Part shown: positions 52,866 through 61,480 of the stretch, piece by piece
Layout: every line of letters begins with the position of its first letter
How positions within the stretch are numbered: position 1 is the first letter of the stretch
Assembly (NCBI RefSeq): GCF_947500405.1
Contig: NZ_CANMRY010000004.1
Coordinates: 124,001-188,000 of the forward strand
Origin: an uncultured Maribacter sp.
GTDB lineage: Bacteria > Bacteroidota > Bacteroidia > Flavobacteriales > Flavobacteriaceae
Length of the DNA: 64,000 bases
Direction of reading: 5' to 3'
Notes under the pieces: model-generated
What the model was told of the DNA's origin: nothing
What the model saw: the letters and a program-made list of their open reading frames with translations, nothing else
Databases searched by the model: none
Program-made: the position numbers and the translations under genes

Positions 52866-53234
52866 ATGGAAATATTCTCTCATGGTAAAGTTAAAAAGTT
52901 AGAAAGGCAGCACATGCCCGAAGTATCTAAACAGACAGGCTTTCCTAGTCCAGCTACGCACTATATGGAGCCTAAGATAAGTTTAGAACAAGAATTAGTT
53001 ACGAATAATGATGCTACTTTCTATGTACGTGTAGACAGTAATGCGTTAGAAGAGTTTAATATTTTAAAAAATGATGTTTTAATTATAGATCGTTCCTTAT
53101 ACCCCAAAAAAAATAGTTTAGTAATGGTAGTTATAGATGGAGAGTTTAAAGTTATTAGAATTGAATTAGAAGCTAAAGAAAAAGAAGTTACGCTTTGGGG
53201 TGTTATTACGTATGTAATACACGCTTGTAAATGA
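52866..53234 (+). CDS. UmuD-like protein without the Ser-Lys protease dyad
   Basis: A 122-residue member of the LexA/UmuD S24 family, paired with umuC. It keeps [18 protein letters not shown] and the fold of the UmuD core ([35 protein letters not shown]). An ungapped comparison with E. coli UmuD puts Ala60 at the catalytic Ser and Ile97 at the catalytic Lys. The cleavage-site Cys-Gly reads Thr-Gly (24-25), and the C-terminus is shorter. Self-cleavage is therefore not expected. I chose ATG 52866 because the ATG at 52821 is upstream of the apparent promoter. Confidence 0.85.
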   Translation: MEIFSHGKVKKLERQHMPEVSKQTGFPSPATHYMEPKISLEQELVTNNDATFYVRVDSNALEEFNILKNDVLIIDRSLYPKKNSLVMVVIDGEFKVIRIELEAKEKEVTLWGVITYVIHACK

Positions 53235-54499
53235 TAGCATTGGTAGATTGTAATAGTTTTTATGCTTCGTGCGAGTTGGTTTTTAGACCAGACTTAATAG
53301 GCAGGCCAGTGGTTGTGTTAAGTAATAATGATGGTTGCGTTATTGCAGCAAATAAAGAAGCAAAGGCTTTAGCAGATATTCCAATGTTTCAGCCTGTTTT
53401 TAAAATAAAAAAAGAACTTATAGCAAATAAAGTAGTTTTCTTTTCATCAAATTATACGCTATATGGAGAAATGTCGCAACGAGTAGTTAATATATTAAAA
53501 ACGTTTTCTTCTAAAGTAGAAGTTTATAGTATAGATGAATCTTTTATAGATTTAAGTACCGTTCCTCATGAAGAATTAGAAACTTTTGGCCATCAAATAA
53601 AAAATACCATATATAGGTTAACAGGTTTACCAGTAGGTGTAGGTATAGCAAAAACAAAAGTGTTGTCTAAGTTGGCTAATAAAATGTCAAAAAAAATACC
53701 AAATAAAAATCATGTTTGTGTTATAAATTCTGATGATGATAGGGTAGAAGCCTTAAAATGGAGCCCTGTTACAAGTATCTGGGGTATTGGTAAAAAACAT
53801 AGTGAGCGTGTTATAGCTATAGGTGTTGCTACAGCTTATGATTTTACACAGTTACCTTTGGCGTGGGTGCGTAAAGAAATGACAGTTGTAGGAGAGTGTA
53901 TTTGGAGAGAGTTAAGAGGGGAGTCTGTAATGGAGTTTATTACGGAGCCTAAAAAGAAAAAAGCAATAGGTACCGCAAAATCTTTTGGTAAAAAATTAGA
54001 GAGTTTAGATATAATAGAAGAAGCATGCTCTTATTATGTAGGGGAAGTTGCAGAAGTTTTACGAACCCAAAATTCTTGTGCGAGCGCTATACACGTTTTT
54101 TTAGTAACTAATTTTTTTAGCATGAGAGATAAGCAGTATTCCAACAGTATTACCGTGAAATTAGCAATGCCAACTAATGACACTTTTGTATTAGTAACCG
54201 AAGCCAAAAAAGCATTACATCTTATATACAAAGAAGGGTATAAGTATAAGAAAGTAGGGGTAAACCTTCTTGGTATTACTCCAGAAGAATATGTGCAAGG
54301 AAATCTATTTAAAATTCCAACAGAATCTAAAAAGGCATTAACAAAGGTGGTAGATGAGCTCAATGTTAAGTTTGGGAAACTAAAAGTGTCTTCGGCATTG
54401 GTAGGTACACGAGTAAAAGAGTGGGAACTTATAAAAGAAGAACGGAGTCCGCGTTACACAACACAATGGAAAGAAATACTTACATTAAAAGATAAATAA
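53231..54499 (+). CDS. umuC: Y-family DNA polymerase, UmuC type
   Basis: Translesion polymerase (Pol V catalytic subunit), 422 residues, normal length. The catalytic carboxylates are in [12 protein letters not shown] (Asp6) and [11 protein letters not shown] (Asp and Glu). The finger/palm segment [18 protein letters not shown] and the helix-hairpin region [17 protein letters not shown] are typical. The C-terminal little finger is complete, ending in the UmuC tail ([12 protein letters not shown]). It overlaps the UmuD-like gene as ATGA. The polymerase appears functional while its partner lacks protease residues. Confidence 0.95.
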   Translation: MIALVDCNSFYASCELVFRPDLIGRPVVVLSNNDGCVIAANKEAKALADIPMFQPVFKIKKELIANKVVFFSSNYTLYGEMSQRVVNILKTFSSKVEVYSIDESFIDLSTVPHEELETFGHQIKNTIYRLTGLPVGVGIAKTKVLSKLANKMSKKIPNKNHVCVINSDDDRVEALKWSPVTSIWGIGKKHSERVIAIGVATAYDFTQLPLAWVRKEMTVVGECIWRELRGESVMEFITEPKKKKAIGTAKSFGKKLESLDIIEEACSYYVGEVAEVLRTQNSCASAIHVFLVTNFFSMRDKQYSNSITVKLAMPTNDTFVLVTEAKKALHLIYKEGYKYKKVGVNLLGITPEEYVQGNLFKIPTESKKALTKVVDELNVKFGKLKVSSALVGTRVKEWELIKEERSPRYTTQWKEILTLKDK

Positions 54500-54534
54500 C
54501 GAGTAAATTTAAAATAGTAGTAATACGTATAAAG

Positions 54535-54583
54535 CTGTCATGATTAATTTTTGGGAGTTAGGTAAATATAGTTGTAATGACAG
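54535..54583 (+). promoter_or_regulatory. Outer half-sites upstream of dnaK
   Basis: CTGTCAT (54535-54541) and ATGACAG (54577-54583) form a wide inverted repeat, related in sequence to the compact GACA-N3-TGTC site at 54632. They are possible extra binding sites. Confidence 0.4.
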
Positions 54584-54631
54584 TACTAATAGGTTCTTGC
54601 TGCTCATTGCTCATGCTTACTAGTGTAAAAA

Positions 54632-54673
54632 TGACAACCTGTCAGTTTTTTTTGCTTGGCATATTGTTTGTCA
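54632..54673 (+). promoter_or_regulatory. Candidate heat-shock promoter of dnaK
   Basis: TGACA-ACC-TGTCA inverted repeat (54632-54644), 10 bases, then CTTGGCA-N6-TTGT (54655-54671). The arrangement matches the clpB upstream region element by element. It starts 90 bases before the dnaK ATG. Confidence 0.68.
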
Positions 54674-54721
54674 TTTACAAATCGATATAAAAAATTGCAC
54701 TAATAATTTAAAACATATATA

Positions 54722-56632
54722 ATGAGCAAAATTATAGGTATAGATTTAGGAACAACCAACTCTTGTGTTTCTGTAATGGAAGGTAATGAGCCTGTTGTAA
54801 TCCCAAATGCCGAAGGAAAAAGAACAACACCATCTGTAATAGCTTTTGTAGAAGGTGGCGAAATTAAAGTAGGTGATCCTGCAAAAAGACAAGCAGTAAC
54901 TAATCCGCACAACACTATATACTCTATAAAACGTTTTATGGGGAATAAGTTCTCGGAGTCTAGTAAAGAAGCTGGTAGAGTTCCTTATAAAGTGGTAAAA
55001 GGGGATAATGATACTCCAAGAGTAGATATTAACGGACGTTTGTATTCTCCTCAAGAACTTTCTGCTATGATTCTTCAGAAAATGAAGAAAACTGCAGAAG
55101 ACTATTTAGGACAAGATGTGTCTAGAGCTGTAATTACAGTTCCAGCATATTTTAATGATGCGCAAAGACAAGCTACAAAAGAAGCTGGTGAAATTGCAGG
55201 CTTAACTGTAGAGCGTATTATTAACGAGCCAACCTCTGCTTCTTTAGCGTATGGTATGGATAAGAAAGATACAGACCAGAAAATAGTAGTTTTTGATTTT
55301 GGTGGTGGTACGCATGATGTTTCTATCCTAGAATTAGGAGACGGTGTTTTTGAAGTATTAGCTACAGATGGAGACACACACTTGGGTGGGGATGATGTTG
55401 ATCAAAAAATTATTGACTGGTTAGCTGAGGAGTTTAAGGCTGATGAAAATATGGATTTACGTGAAGATGCTATGGCATTACAACGTTTACGTGAAGCTGC
55501 AGAGAAAGCGAAGATAGAATTATCTTCTTCTGCGCAAACAGAAATTAATTTACCATATGTTACAGCAACAGCTTCAGGTCCTAAGCACTTAGTACGTACG
55601 CTTACATTAGCTAAATTTAATCAGTTAATAGATGATTTAGTAAAAAGAACAATAGAACCTTGTGCGACAGCATTAAAAAATGCAGGATTATCTAAGAGCG
55701 ATATTGATGAGATTATCTTAGTTGGTGGTTCTACAAGAATACCAGCAGTACAAGAAGCAGTAGAAAAGTTCTTTGGTAAAAAGCCTTCTAAAGGCGTTAA
55801 CCCAGATGAGGTTGTTGCAGTAGGTGCAGCTATCCAAGGGGGTGTATTAACAGGAGATGTAAAAGATGTATTATTATTAGATGTTACACCGCTATCTCTT
55901 GGTATTGAGACTATGGGGAGCGTAATGACTAAATTAATAGAAGCTAACACTACTATTCCTACTAAAAAATCGCAAGTATTCTCAACTGCTGCAGATAATC
56001 AGCCTTCTGTAGAAATTCATGTTTTACAAGGAGAGCGCCCAATGGCAGGAGATAACAAGACAATAGGTCGTTTCCATTTAGATGGTATTCCACCGGCACA
56101 AAGAGGGACGCCACAAATTGAAGTTACTTTTGATATTGATGCAAATGGTATAATTAAAGTATCTGCAACAGATAAAGCAACGAATAAAACGCAGGATATT
56201 CGTATAGAAGCTTCTTCTGGATTAACAGAAGAGGAAATTGAGAAAATGAAAGCGGAAGCTGAGGCAAATGCTGAAGCGGATAAAGCTGCTAAGGAAACTG
56301 CCGATAAGCTAAATGAAGCAGACGGAATGATTTTCCAAACAGAAAAGCAATTATCTGAATTTGGAGACAAAATTTCTGATGCTAACAAGAAGCCAGTAGA
56401 AGAAGCTTTAGAAGAGCTTAAGAAAGCGTATGAATCTAAAGATTTAGCGGTTATTACACCAGCTTTAGAGAAAATAAATGAAGCTTGGAAAGGTGCCTCT
56501 GAAGAAATGTACAAAGCACAAGCAGAAGCACAGCAAGGAGGAGGGGCTGCTCCTGAAGGAGACGCCGCTGGAGCTGCAGGCGGAGAAGAAGGAGATAATG
56601 TAGAAGACGTAGACTTCGAAGAAGTTAAGTAG
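54722..56632 (+). CDS. dnaK: Chaperone DnaK (Hsp70)
   Basis: ATP-driven chaperone, 636 residues. The nucleotide-binding domain has [18 protein letters not shown], the phosphate-2 motif [16 protein letters not shown] and [14 protein letters not shown]. The linker [15 protein letters not shown] leads to the substrate-binding domain and a helical lid. The C-terminal tail is Gly/Ala-rich and ends [15 protein letters not shown], the normal DnaK end. No dnaJ or grpE follows. The last coding bases are repeated just after the stop codon (56657-56678). Confidence 0.99.
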   Translation: MSKIIGIDLGTTNSCVSVMEGNEPVVIPNAEGKRTTPSVIAFVEGGEIKVGDPAKRQAVTNPHNTIYSIKRFMGNKFSESSKEAGRVPYKVVKGDNDTPRVDINGRLYSPQELSAMILQKMKKTAEDYLGQDVSRAVITVPAYFNDAQRQATKEAGEIAGLTVERIINEPTSASLAYGMDKKDTDQKIVVFDFGGGTHDVSILELGDGVFEVLATDGDTHLGGDDVDQKIIDWLAEEFKADENMDLREDAMALQRLREAAEKAKIELSSSAQTEINLPYVTATASGPKHLVRTLTLAKFNQLIDDLVKRTIEPCATALKNAGLSKSDIDEIILVGGSTRIPAVQEAVEKFFGKKPSKGVNPDEVVAVGAAIQGGVLTGDVKDVLLLDVTPLSLGIETMGSVMTKLIEANTTIPTKKSQVFSTAADNQPSVEIHVLQGERPMAGDNKTIGRFHLDGIPPAQRGTPQIEVTFDIDANGIIKVSATDKATNKTQDIRIEASSGLTEEEIEKMKAEAEANAEADKAAKETADKLNEADGMIFQTEKQLSEFGDKISDANKKPVEEALEELKKAYESKDLAVITPALEKINEAWKGASEEMYKAQAEAQQGGGAAPEGDAAGAAGGEEGDNVEDVDFEEVK

Positions 56633-56678
56633 CCTGTGCTGAGCAAAGTCGAAGTATAGACTTCGAAGAAGTTAAGTA
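56610..56678 (+). repeat. 22-bp direct repeat spanning the dnaK stop codon
   Basis: Positions 56610-56631 (end of dnaK) and 56657-56678 are identical over 22 bases. They flank a 25-base segment, GCCTGTGCTGAGCAAAG followed by TCGAAGTA, which resembles short GAGC..TCGAAG repeats scattered in Bacteroidetes genomes. The layout looks like an insertion with target duplication, or a slipped duplication. Confidence 0.8.
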
Positions 56679-56698
56679 ATTTAAAATTACTCTATAAT

Positions 56699-56733
56699 TA
56701 AAAGAGGCTGTCTAAAAAGGCAGTCTCTTTTTT
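56699..56733 (+). terminator. Intrinsic terminator after dnaK
   Basis: AAAGAGgCTG pairs with CAGtCTCTTT, with a short A-rich loop and a T-tract. It lies just before the convergent outer-membrane gene. Confidence 0.85.
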
Positions 56734-56745
56734 TATGATTATTTA

Positions 56746-59259
56746 TTATCCTTCAAAATCAAAATCATCATCTCCACCTTCTCGATTTCCTCGCTCTCTT
56801 TGTTGTTGGTTTTGCTTTTGGTTAAACCTATATCTAAAAGAAAGCGTTATTTGTCTTTCACGTCTTTGAAACTCGCTATAAGTTTCTACATTTAATGTGG
56901 TAGCTTCTTTTCTTCTTTTACGAGTATTAAATAAATCACTAACATTTAAGGATAATGATGCTTTGTCTTTTATAACATCTTTACTAAAACCTAAGTTAGT
57001 GCTAAGCACGCCTTTGTATCTATTTTGTGTATTAGAATGTGGGCCTCTATAAAATAAATTGGTCTGAAAATCTATTTTTGCAGGTAAAGGAATTTTTGCA
57101 CTTAAGCGTGTAAACCAAGCAAAATTATTAGAGTCAAAATTTTGAGTTATAGATTCGTTTAGAAAATTAATGTATGTATAATCTCCTTTACCAATTTGTT
57201 TAAACAAATTTACGTTCCAAGTTAGTCTCCAATTTCTTTTAGGGGTATAGGTAGTAGTTAGCTCCATTCCATACCTTGTGTCTGTAGCCAAATTTATTGG
57301 AGTGCTTACTTGTACTGGGACTAAAATAGGATTTGCGGTATCGTCTGGGTTTTCAATTTCTACAAAATCGCCTCTTTCTTGAGTAATAAACTGAAATACA
57401 CCAGTGGAGCGGTTGTAATATGCTGAGGTACTGAAACTAATATTATCCCATCTTTTTAAATATCCTAAATCAAAAGCATTTGTATAAGTTGGGTCTAAAT
57501 CTGGATTTCCTTGAAATAAATTTGTATTACTGGATCTAGAAGGAAAAGGATTTATATATCTAGAACGAGGCCTTCTTAGTCTTCTACTGTAGCTTAATGT
57601 AAATTGTTCTTTTTCAGAAAATTCGTACCCTAAAAATAAAGAAGGAAACCAGTCTACATATTTTTTGTTTGATATGTTGTTAGTGTTAACTAGTTCTATA
57701 CCAATGTCTGAAGCTTCCATTCTTAGTCCGCCAAGGATATTAAACTTATTAATTTTTGTACCTAGTTGTATATATGCTGCATTTAAATACTCTTTGTAAT
57801 TTAGTTCATTGCTAAAGTCGGGGTCATTATAAAATATGTTTTGTTCTAAAATTCCAAAATCAAAATCAGTATTAAAATTATTGAAGATACCGCGATATCC
57901 TAATTCTAATTGCGAACTATTATTTTTTCCAAAAGGTAAAACGTAATCTAATTGTACTAATTGATTTTTTTGAGATTCGTCATTAATAGTCTGTTCTGTA
58001 TCTAATTGACTATTATCATTTAAAACCACTTCATTTATTATAGAATTTTCTATGTCAATACCACTAGAATACTGGTAGTCTATTTTTAATTCGTGGCCAT
58101 CATTGTTAAATTTCTTTAGATAATTAACAGAGTACTGTACGTCTTCTTGTTTTTCTGCTTCATTTGTGTGCCTGTTTCTTTGTATAGTAGGGTTTCTATT
58201 GGCATCAAAATTAAAAAAATCAATAGCTACAGTATTATCTCCATTAGATTTTCTGTAGACTAAAGAATTTGTAATACTACTGGTAGAGTCTATAAATAAT
58301 TCAAAACCAATATTTGTATTAAAACCATCTCTTTGCCTGTTGTAATCTCTTATTTCATCTTGAAAGGTAGCGGTATTGCCATCGGGGTCAAAGTTTTCTT
58401 GTTCAAAAAGAGCGTTACCAGGAGAATCTCTATAACGATAAGATGTATTGGTGAAAATGTTGAAATTTTTTCGTCTTAAGTTAAGGTTTACCGATGCGCC
58501 GTTATTTTTTGGATAGCCTGTATAAACACTAACAGAACCATTTAATCCTGTAGTTTTACTTTGTTTAAGAATTATATTTAAAATACCAGCTGTACCTTCG
58601 GCATCATATCTGGCAGAAGGGTTTGTAATAACTTCTACTTTTTCTATAGATTCTGCTGGGAGTTGTTGTAGAGCGTCAGAACTTAAACCAGATAGGGCAG
58701 AGGGTTTACCATTTATTAATATTCTTACACTTTCGTTTCCTCTTAGGCTAATTGCACCTTCTTCATCTACAGTTACAGATGGTACATTGTCTAAAACATC
58801 GGTAACAGAACCTCCTTTCACCGTTAAATCTGACCCTACATTATATACTTTTTTGTCTAATCTTAATTCTACGGTAGTTTTTTCTCCTACAACCTCTACG
58901 CCATCAAGTTGTTCTAAATCTGGAATAAGTTTTATTATTCCTAAATCTTTAGATGCTCTTAAAATTTGTGCTTTTTGTTCGTAAGATTTATAGGATAAGT
59001 ATTCTATTTTTATATTGTAATTTCCTGGAAAGGTTTCTATGGAAAATTGTCCTTTTTCATTTGTTATGCCACCTGTAACGCGATCAGGTTTTCTAACATT
59101 TTGAAGAATTAAAGTTGCGTATTCTAATGGTAAATTATCGTCTTTGTCTAAAACGGTTCCTGTTATTGTAATTGGGGTACGTTTTTTGCCATTTGGTCTT
59201 TGAGCGTTAGAAGTGAAGATTGTAAAAATGGCAAGCAATAACAGGAGTGTTTTTTTCAT
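56746..59259 (-). CDS. TonB-dependent-receptor-like outer-membrane beta-barrel protein
   Basis: An 837-residue outer-membrane protein. Signal peptide (residues 1-19, cleavage before QRPNGK), then a CarboxypepD_reg-like domain (about 30-110, ITGTVLDKDDNLPLEYATLIL), a plug-like domain (SVTDVLDNVPSVTVDEEGAISLRGN, ILINGKPSALSG, RYDAEGTAGILNIILK) and a large barrel of the outer membrane beta-barrel family 3 type. The C-terminus has a Gln/Arg stretch and an acidic end (EGGDDDFDFEG), not a usual barrel-closing Phe. The transported compound is unknown. There is no adjacent SusD. The 164-residue gene is 1 base upstream. Confidence 0.9.
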   Translation of the reverse strand: MKKTLLLLLAIFTIFTSNAQRPNGKKRTPITITGTVLDKDDNLPLEYATLILQNVRKPDRVTGGITNEKGQFSIETFPGNYNIKIEYLSYKSYEQKAQILRASKDLGIIKLIPDLEQLDGVEVVGEKTTVELRLDKKVYNVGSDLTVKGGSVTDVLDNVPSVTVDEEGAISLRGNESVRILINGKPSALSGLSSDALQQLPAESIEKVEVITNPSARYDAEGTAGILNIILKQSKTTGLNGSVSVYTGYPKNNGASVNLNLRRKNFNIFTNTSYRYRDSPGNALFEQENFDPDGNTATFQDEIRDYNRQRDGFNTNIGFELFIDSTSSITNSLVYRKSNGDNTVAIDFFNFDANRNPTIQRNRHTNEAEKQEDVQYSVNYLKKFNNDGHELKIDYQYSSGIDIENSIINEVVLNDNSQLDTEQTINDESQKNQLVQLDYVLPFGKNNSSQLELGYRGIFNNFNTDFDFGILEQNIFYNDPDFSNELNYKEYLNAAYIQLGTKINKFNILGGLRMEASDIGIELVNTNNISNKKYVDWFPSLFLGYEFSEKEQFTLSYSRRLRRPRSRYINPFPSRSSNTNLFQGNPDLDPTYTNAFDLGYLKRWDNISFSTSAYYNRSTGVFQFITQERGDFVEIENPDDTANPILVPVQVSTPINLATDTRYGMELTTTYTPKRNWRLTWNVNLFKQIGKGDYTYINFLNESITQNFDSNNFAWFTRLSAKIPLPAKIDFQTNLFYRGPHSNTQNRYKGVLSTNLGFSKDVIKDKASLSLNVSDLFNTRKRRKEATTLNVETYSEFQRRERQITLSFRYRFNQKQNQQQRERGNREGGDDDFDFEG

Positions 59260-59260
59260 A

Positions 59261-59755
59261 TCAATCTTTTTTTCGTTTCTTTTTCTTTTTGTTTATTTTT
59301 TTTGTCTTGGCAATACCCTTTTTTTGCATTTCTACAAAAGCATCATATTTGTCTTGCGGTAAACCAGCTTTTAACTCTTCATCTTGGTTTTTTGTAATCT
59401 TTTCTAACCCCTCACGCATTTGTTCTGGACTTAATTCTAGTATTTGCATTTCTATACGTTGTTGCAAATATTTTTTTAGTACAGAACTTAAAACAGCAGT
59501 TTCAAATTCATTTAAATTTAATGCCTCCGTAATATTTGGCATTTCGTTATCTACAATTTGTGCAGCAGTTTTTGGTTCTTCCTTTTTGGGAGCAGATTCT
59601 GCTTGCGGAACGTTGTTTCGTTGTCTCCCATATCCGCCTCTATTTCCATATCCATATCCATAACCACCACCGCCATAGCCGTATTGAGCGTGTAATTCAC
59701 TTCCTAGTAAAAAAAGAACTGTTAGTGCTAAAAAGCATTTTAAATTAATTTTCAT
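59261..59755 (-). CDS. Hypothetical secreted protein with Gly/Tyr-rich N-terminus and Lys-rich C-terminus
   Basis: A 164-residue exported protein of no family I can name. A signal peptide (cleavage after ELHA) is followed by a short Gly-Tyr-Arg-rich stretch (residues 25-46), then a helical region (AAQIVDNEMPNITEALNLNEFETAVLSSVLKKYLQQR and on to LSPEQMREGLEKIT) and a final run of lysines. The helical part resembles small stress-type periplasmic proteins with regularly spaced Glu and Leu. It shares an operon with the outer-membrane receptor, which starts 1 base after its stop. Confidence 0.75.
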   Translation of the reverse strand: MKINLKCFLALTVLFLLGSELHAQYGYGGGGYGYGYGNRGGYGRQRNNVPQAESAPKKEEPKTAAQIVDNEMPNITEALNLNEFETAVLSSVLKKYLQQRIEMQILELSPEQMREGLEKITKNQDEELKAGLPQDKYDAFVEMQKKGIAKTKKINKKKKKRKKD

Positions 59756-59894
59756 GCTGTATGTTTTGTTAGATTAAAAAAGACTTAAGAGGTTTAATTG
59801 TGTTTAGTTAAAACTTTCTTGAAGTGTTTAATGGTTTCGTTAAAGTTGAATTCTCAATAAATGTACCATAATTTATTTTGGATGAAAAGAAAAG

Positions 59895-60242
59895 CTAATT
59901 ATCTAGCAGTTTTGTAATGTTTTCTATAGGACGGCCAATAACTGCAGTATTGTTTTTTATTACAATTGGACGCTCTATTAACTTTGGATGTATAGCCATA
60001 GCTTTAATAATATCGTCATCAGATAAAGATTTTCCTTTATATAGTTTTTTCCAAACAGCTTCGTTTTTTCGTACTAATTCTAGAGGAGAAATTTCTAATT
60101 TTTCAATTATATATTTAAGCTCTTTTTCAGAAGGAACATCTTCTAAATATTTTTTAATTGTAAATTCTTTTCCAGAATTTTCTAAAACCTGTAGTCCTTG
60201 TCTAGATTTACTGCATCTAGGATTATGATATATTGTAATCAT
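59895..60242 (-). CDS. arsC: ArsC-family reductase
   Basis: A 115-residue thioredoxin-fold protein of the ArsC/Spx family. The N-terminus YHNPRCSKSRQGL carries the single catalytic cysteine (Cys9) in the CxxS form, with Arg residues downstream and the ArsC-type RPIVIKNNTAVIGRP segment that binds the substrate oxyanion. It lies 4 bases after the prfB stop, so the two are co-transcribed. No arsenic resistance genes are near, so the real substrate may not be arsenate. Confidence 0.88.
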   Translation of the reverse strand: MITIYHNPRCSKSRQGLQVLENSGKEFTIKKYLEDVPSEKELKYIIEKLEISPLELVRKNEAVWKKLYKGKSLSDDDIIKAMAIHPKLIERPIVIKNNTAVIGRPIENITKLLDN

Positions 60243-60246
60243 TTTT

Positions 60247-61351
60247 TTAATTTTCTTCTTCTTTTTGTCCCATCATCATTAAATAGGCTTTTAAAAACAT
60301 ATTTATGTCCCCATCCATTACAGCATCTACATTACCTGTCTCTTTTGTAGTGCGTACATCTTTTACTAACTTGTACGGGTGCATTACATAGTTTCTAATT
60401 TGCGAACCCCATTCTATTTTCATTTTAGAGGATTCTATCTCTTGTCTAGCTTCCATTTTTTTGCGCAATTCTATTTCATACAATTGCGATTTAAGCATTT
60501 TTAAAGCAGTAGCTCTATTGTCATGCTGGCTTCTAGAATCGGAACATGAAATTTGTATTCCGCTTGGTTTGTGTGTAAGTTGCACTTTGGTTTCTACCTT
60601 GTTTACATTTTGACCACCAGCACCACTAGAGCGTGCTGTAGTAATTTCTACATCCGCAGGATTTATGGCAATTTCAATACTATCATCAACTAATGGGTAA
60701 ACATACACAGAAGCAAAAGAGGTGTGTCTTTTTGCATTACTATCAAAAGGGGAAATACGTACTAATCTATGTACACCGTTTTCTCCTTTTAGCCAACCAA
60801 AAGCAAATTCGCCACCAATCTCTAAAGTAACTGTTTTAATACCAGCAACATCCCCTTCTTGATAGTTTAGTTCTTTTACTTTATAGCCATTTTTTTCGCT
60901 CCACATCATATACATACGCATGAGCATAGCTGCCCAGTCACAACTTTCTGTACCGCCAGCACCAGCTGTAATTTGAAGTACAGCAGTAAGTTCATCGCCT
61001 TCTTCTGAAAGCATGTTTTTAAATTCTAAATTTTCAAGAGAATCTATAGTTTTTAGGTAATGTGTATGCACTTCCTCTTCTGTAACTTCTCCTTCTTTTA
61101 AAAATTCTACAAGAACTTCTAAATCGTTAACTAAAGTTTCTGAAGACAAATAATCATCTACCCATTTCTTTTTAGATTGAATGAACCTCATTTGTTCTTG
61201 AGCTTCCTGAGCATTATCCCAAAAATCTGGAGCTAAAGTTTTTTCCTGTTCATTTTCTATTTCAATAAGTTTCGCATCAACGTCAAAGATACCTCCTTAA
61301 CGCACCAAGGCGATCTAAAAGACCTTTGTAGTGGTCTGTAGTAATTGTCAT
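60247..61351 (-). CDS. prfB: Peptide chain release factor 2, programmed +1 frameshift
   Basis: Release factor for UAA/UGA codons, 367 residues in total. Translation starts at ATG 61351. After 22 codons (ending RRYL) it meets UGA at 61285-61283, and a +1 shift continues in the second frame (Asp-Val-Asp-Ala-Lys...) to 60247. The shift site is the classical AGGAGG, spacer, CTT-TGA-C. The second part has the stop-recognition tripeptide SPF ([13 protein letters not shown]) and the peptidyl hydrolysis motif GGQ ([13 protein letters not shown]). Annotating only the second frame would lose about 60 residues. arsC follows. Confidence 0.96.
61283..61297 (-). promoter_or_regulatory. prfB programmed frameshift site
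   Basis: Minus strand: Shine-Dalgarno-like AGGAGG (61297-61292), three bases, CTT (61288-61286) and TGA (61285-61283), then C. It has the same form as the E. coli RF2 autoregulatory site, where low RF2 favours the +1 shift. Confidence 0.95.
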
Positions 61352-61480
61352 ATTAAATAATTTTAAGCAAAAATAGCGCTCTTTTTGTTTTAATAGAAAA
61401 ATTGTAGTGTTTTACTAATGGTTTAAATTCAATATTTGCTATTTTTTGTAGCATATTAGTAAATAAAGTAGATGTTATAT

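Noticed and set aside
54655..54671. A true sigma-54 promoter at dnaK
   Set aside because: Spacing GG-N10-G fits, but the conserved C of the -12 GC is missing at both dnaK and clpB, and no activator site is evident. It is kept only as an alternative reading in the finding.
56017..56646. 209-codon open frame on the minus strand inside dnaK
   Set aside because: Its product is a low-complexity Ser/Ala string and it lies wholly antisense to a perfectly conserved dnaK. It is a mirror of codon bias.
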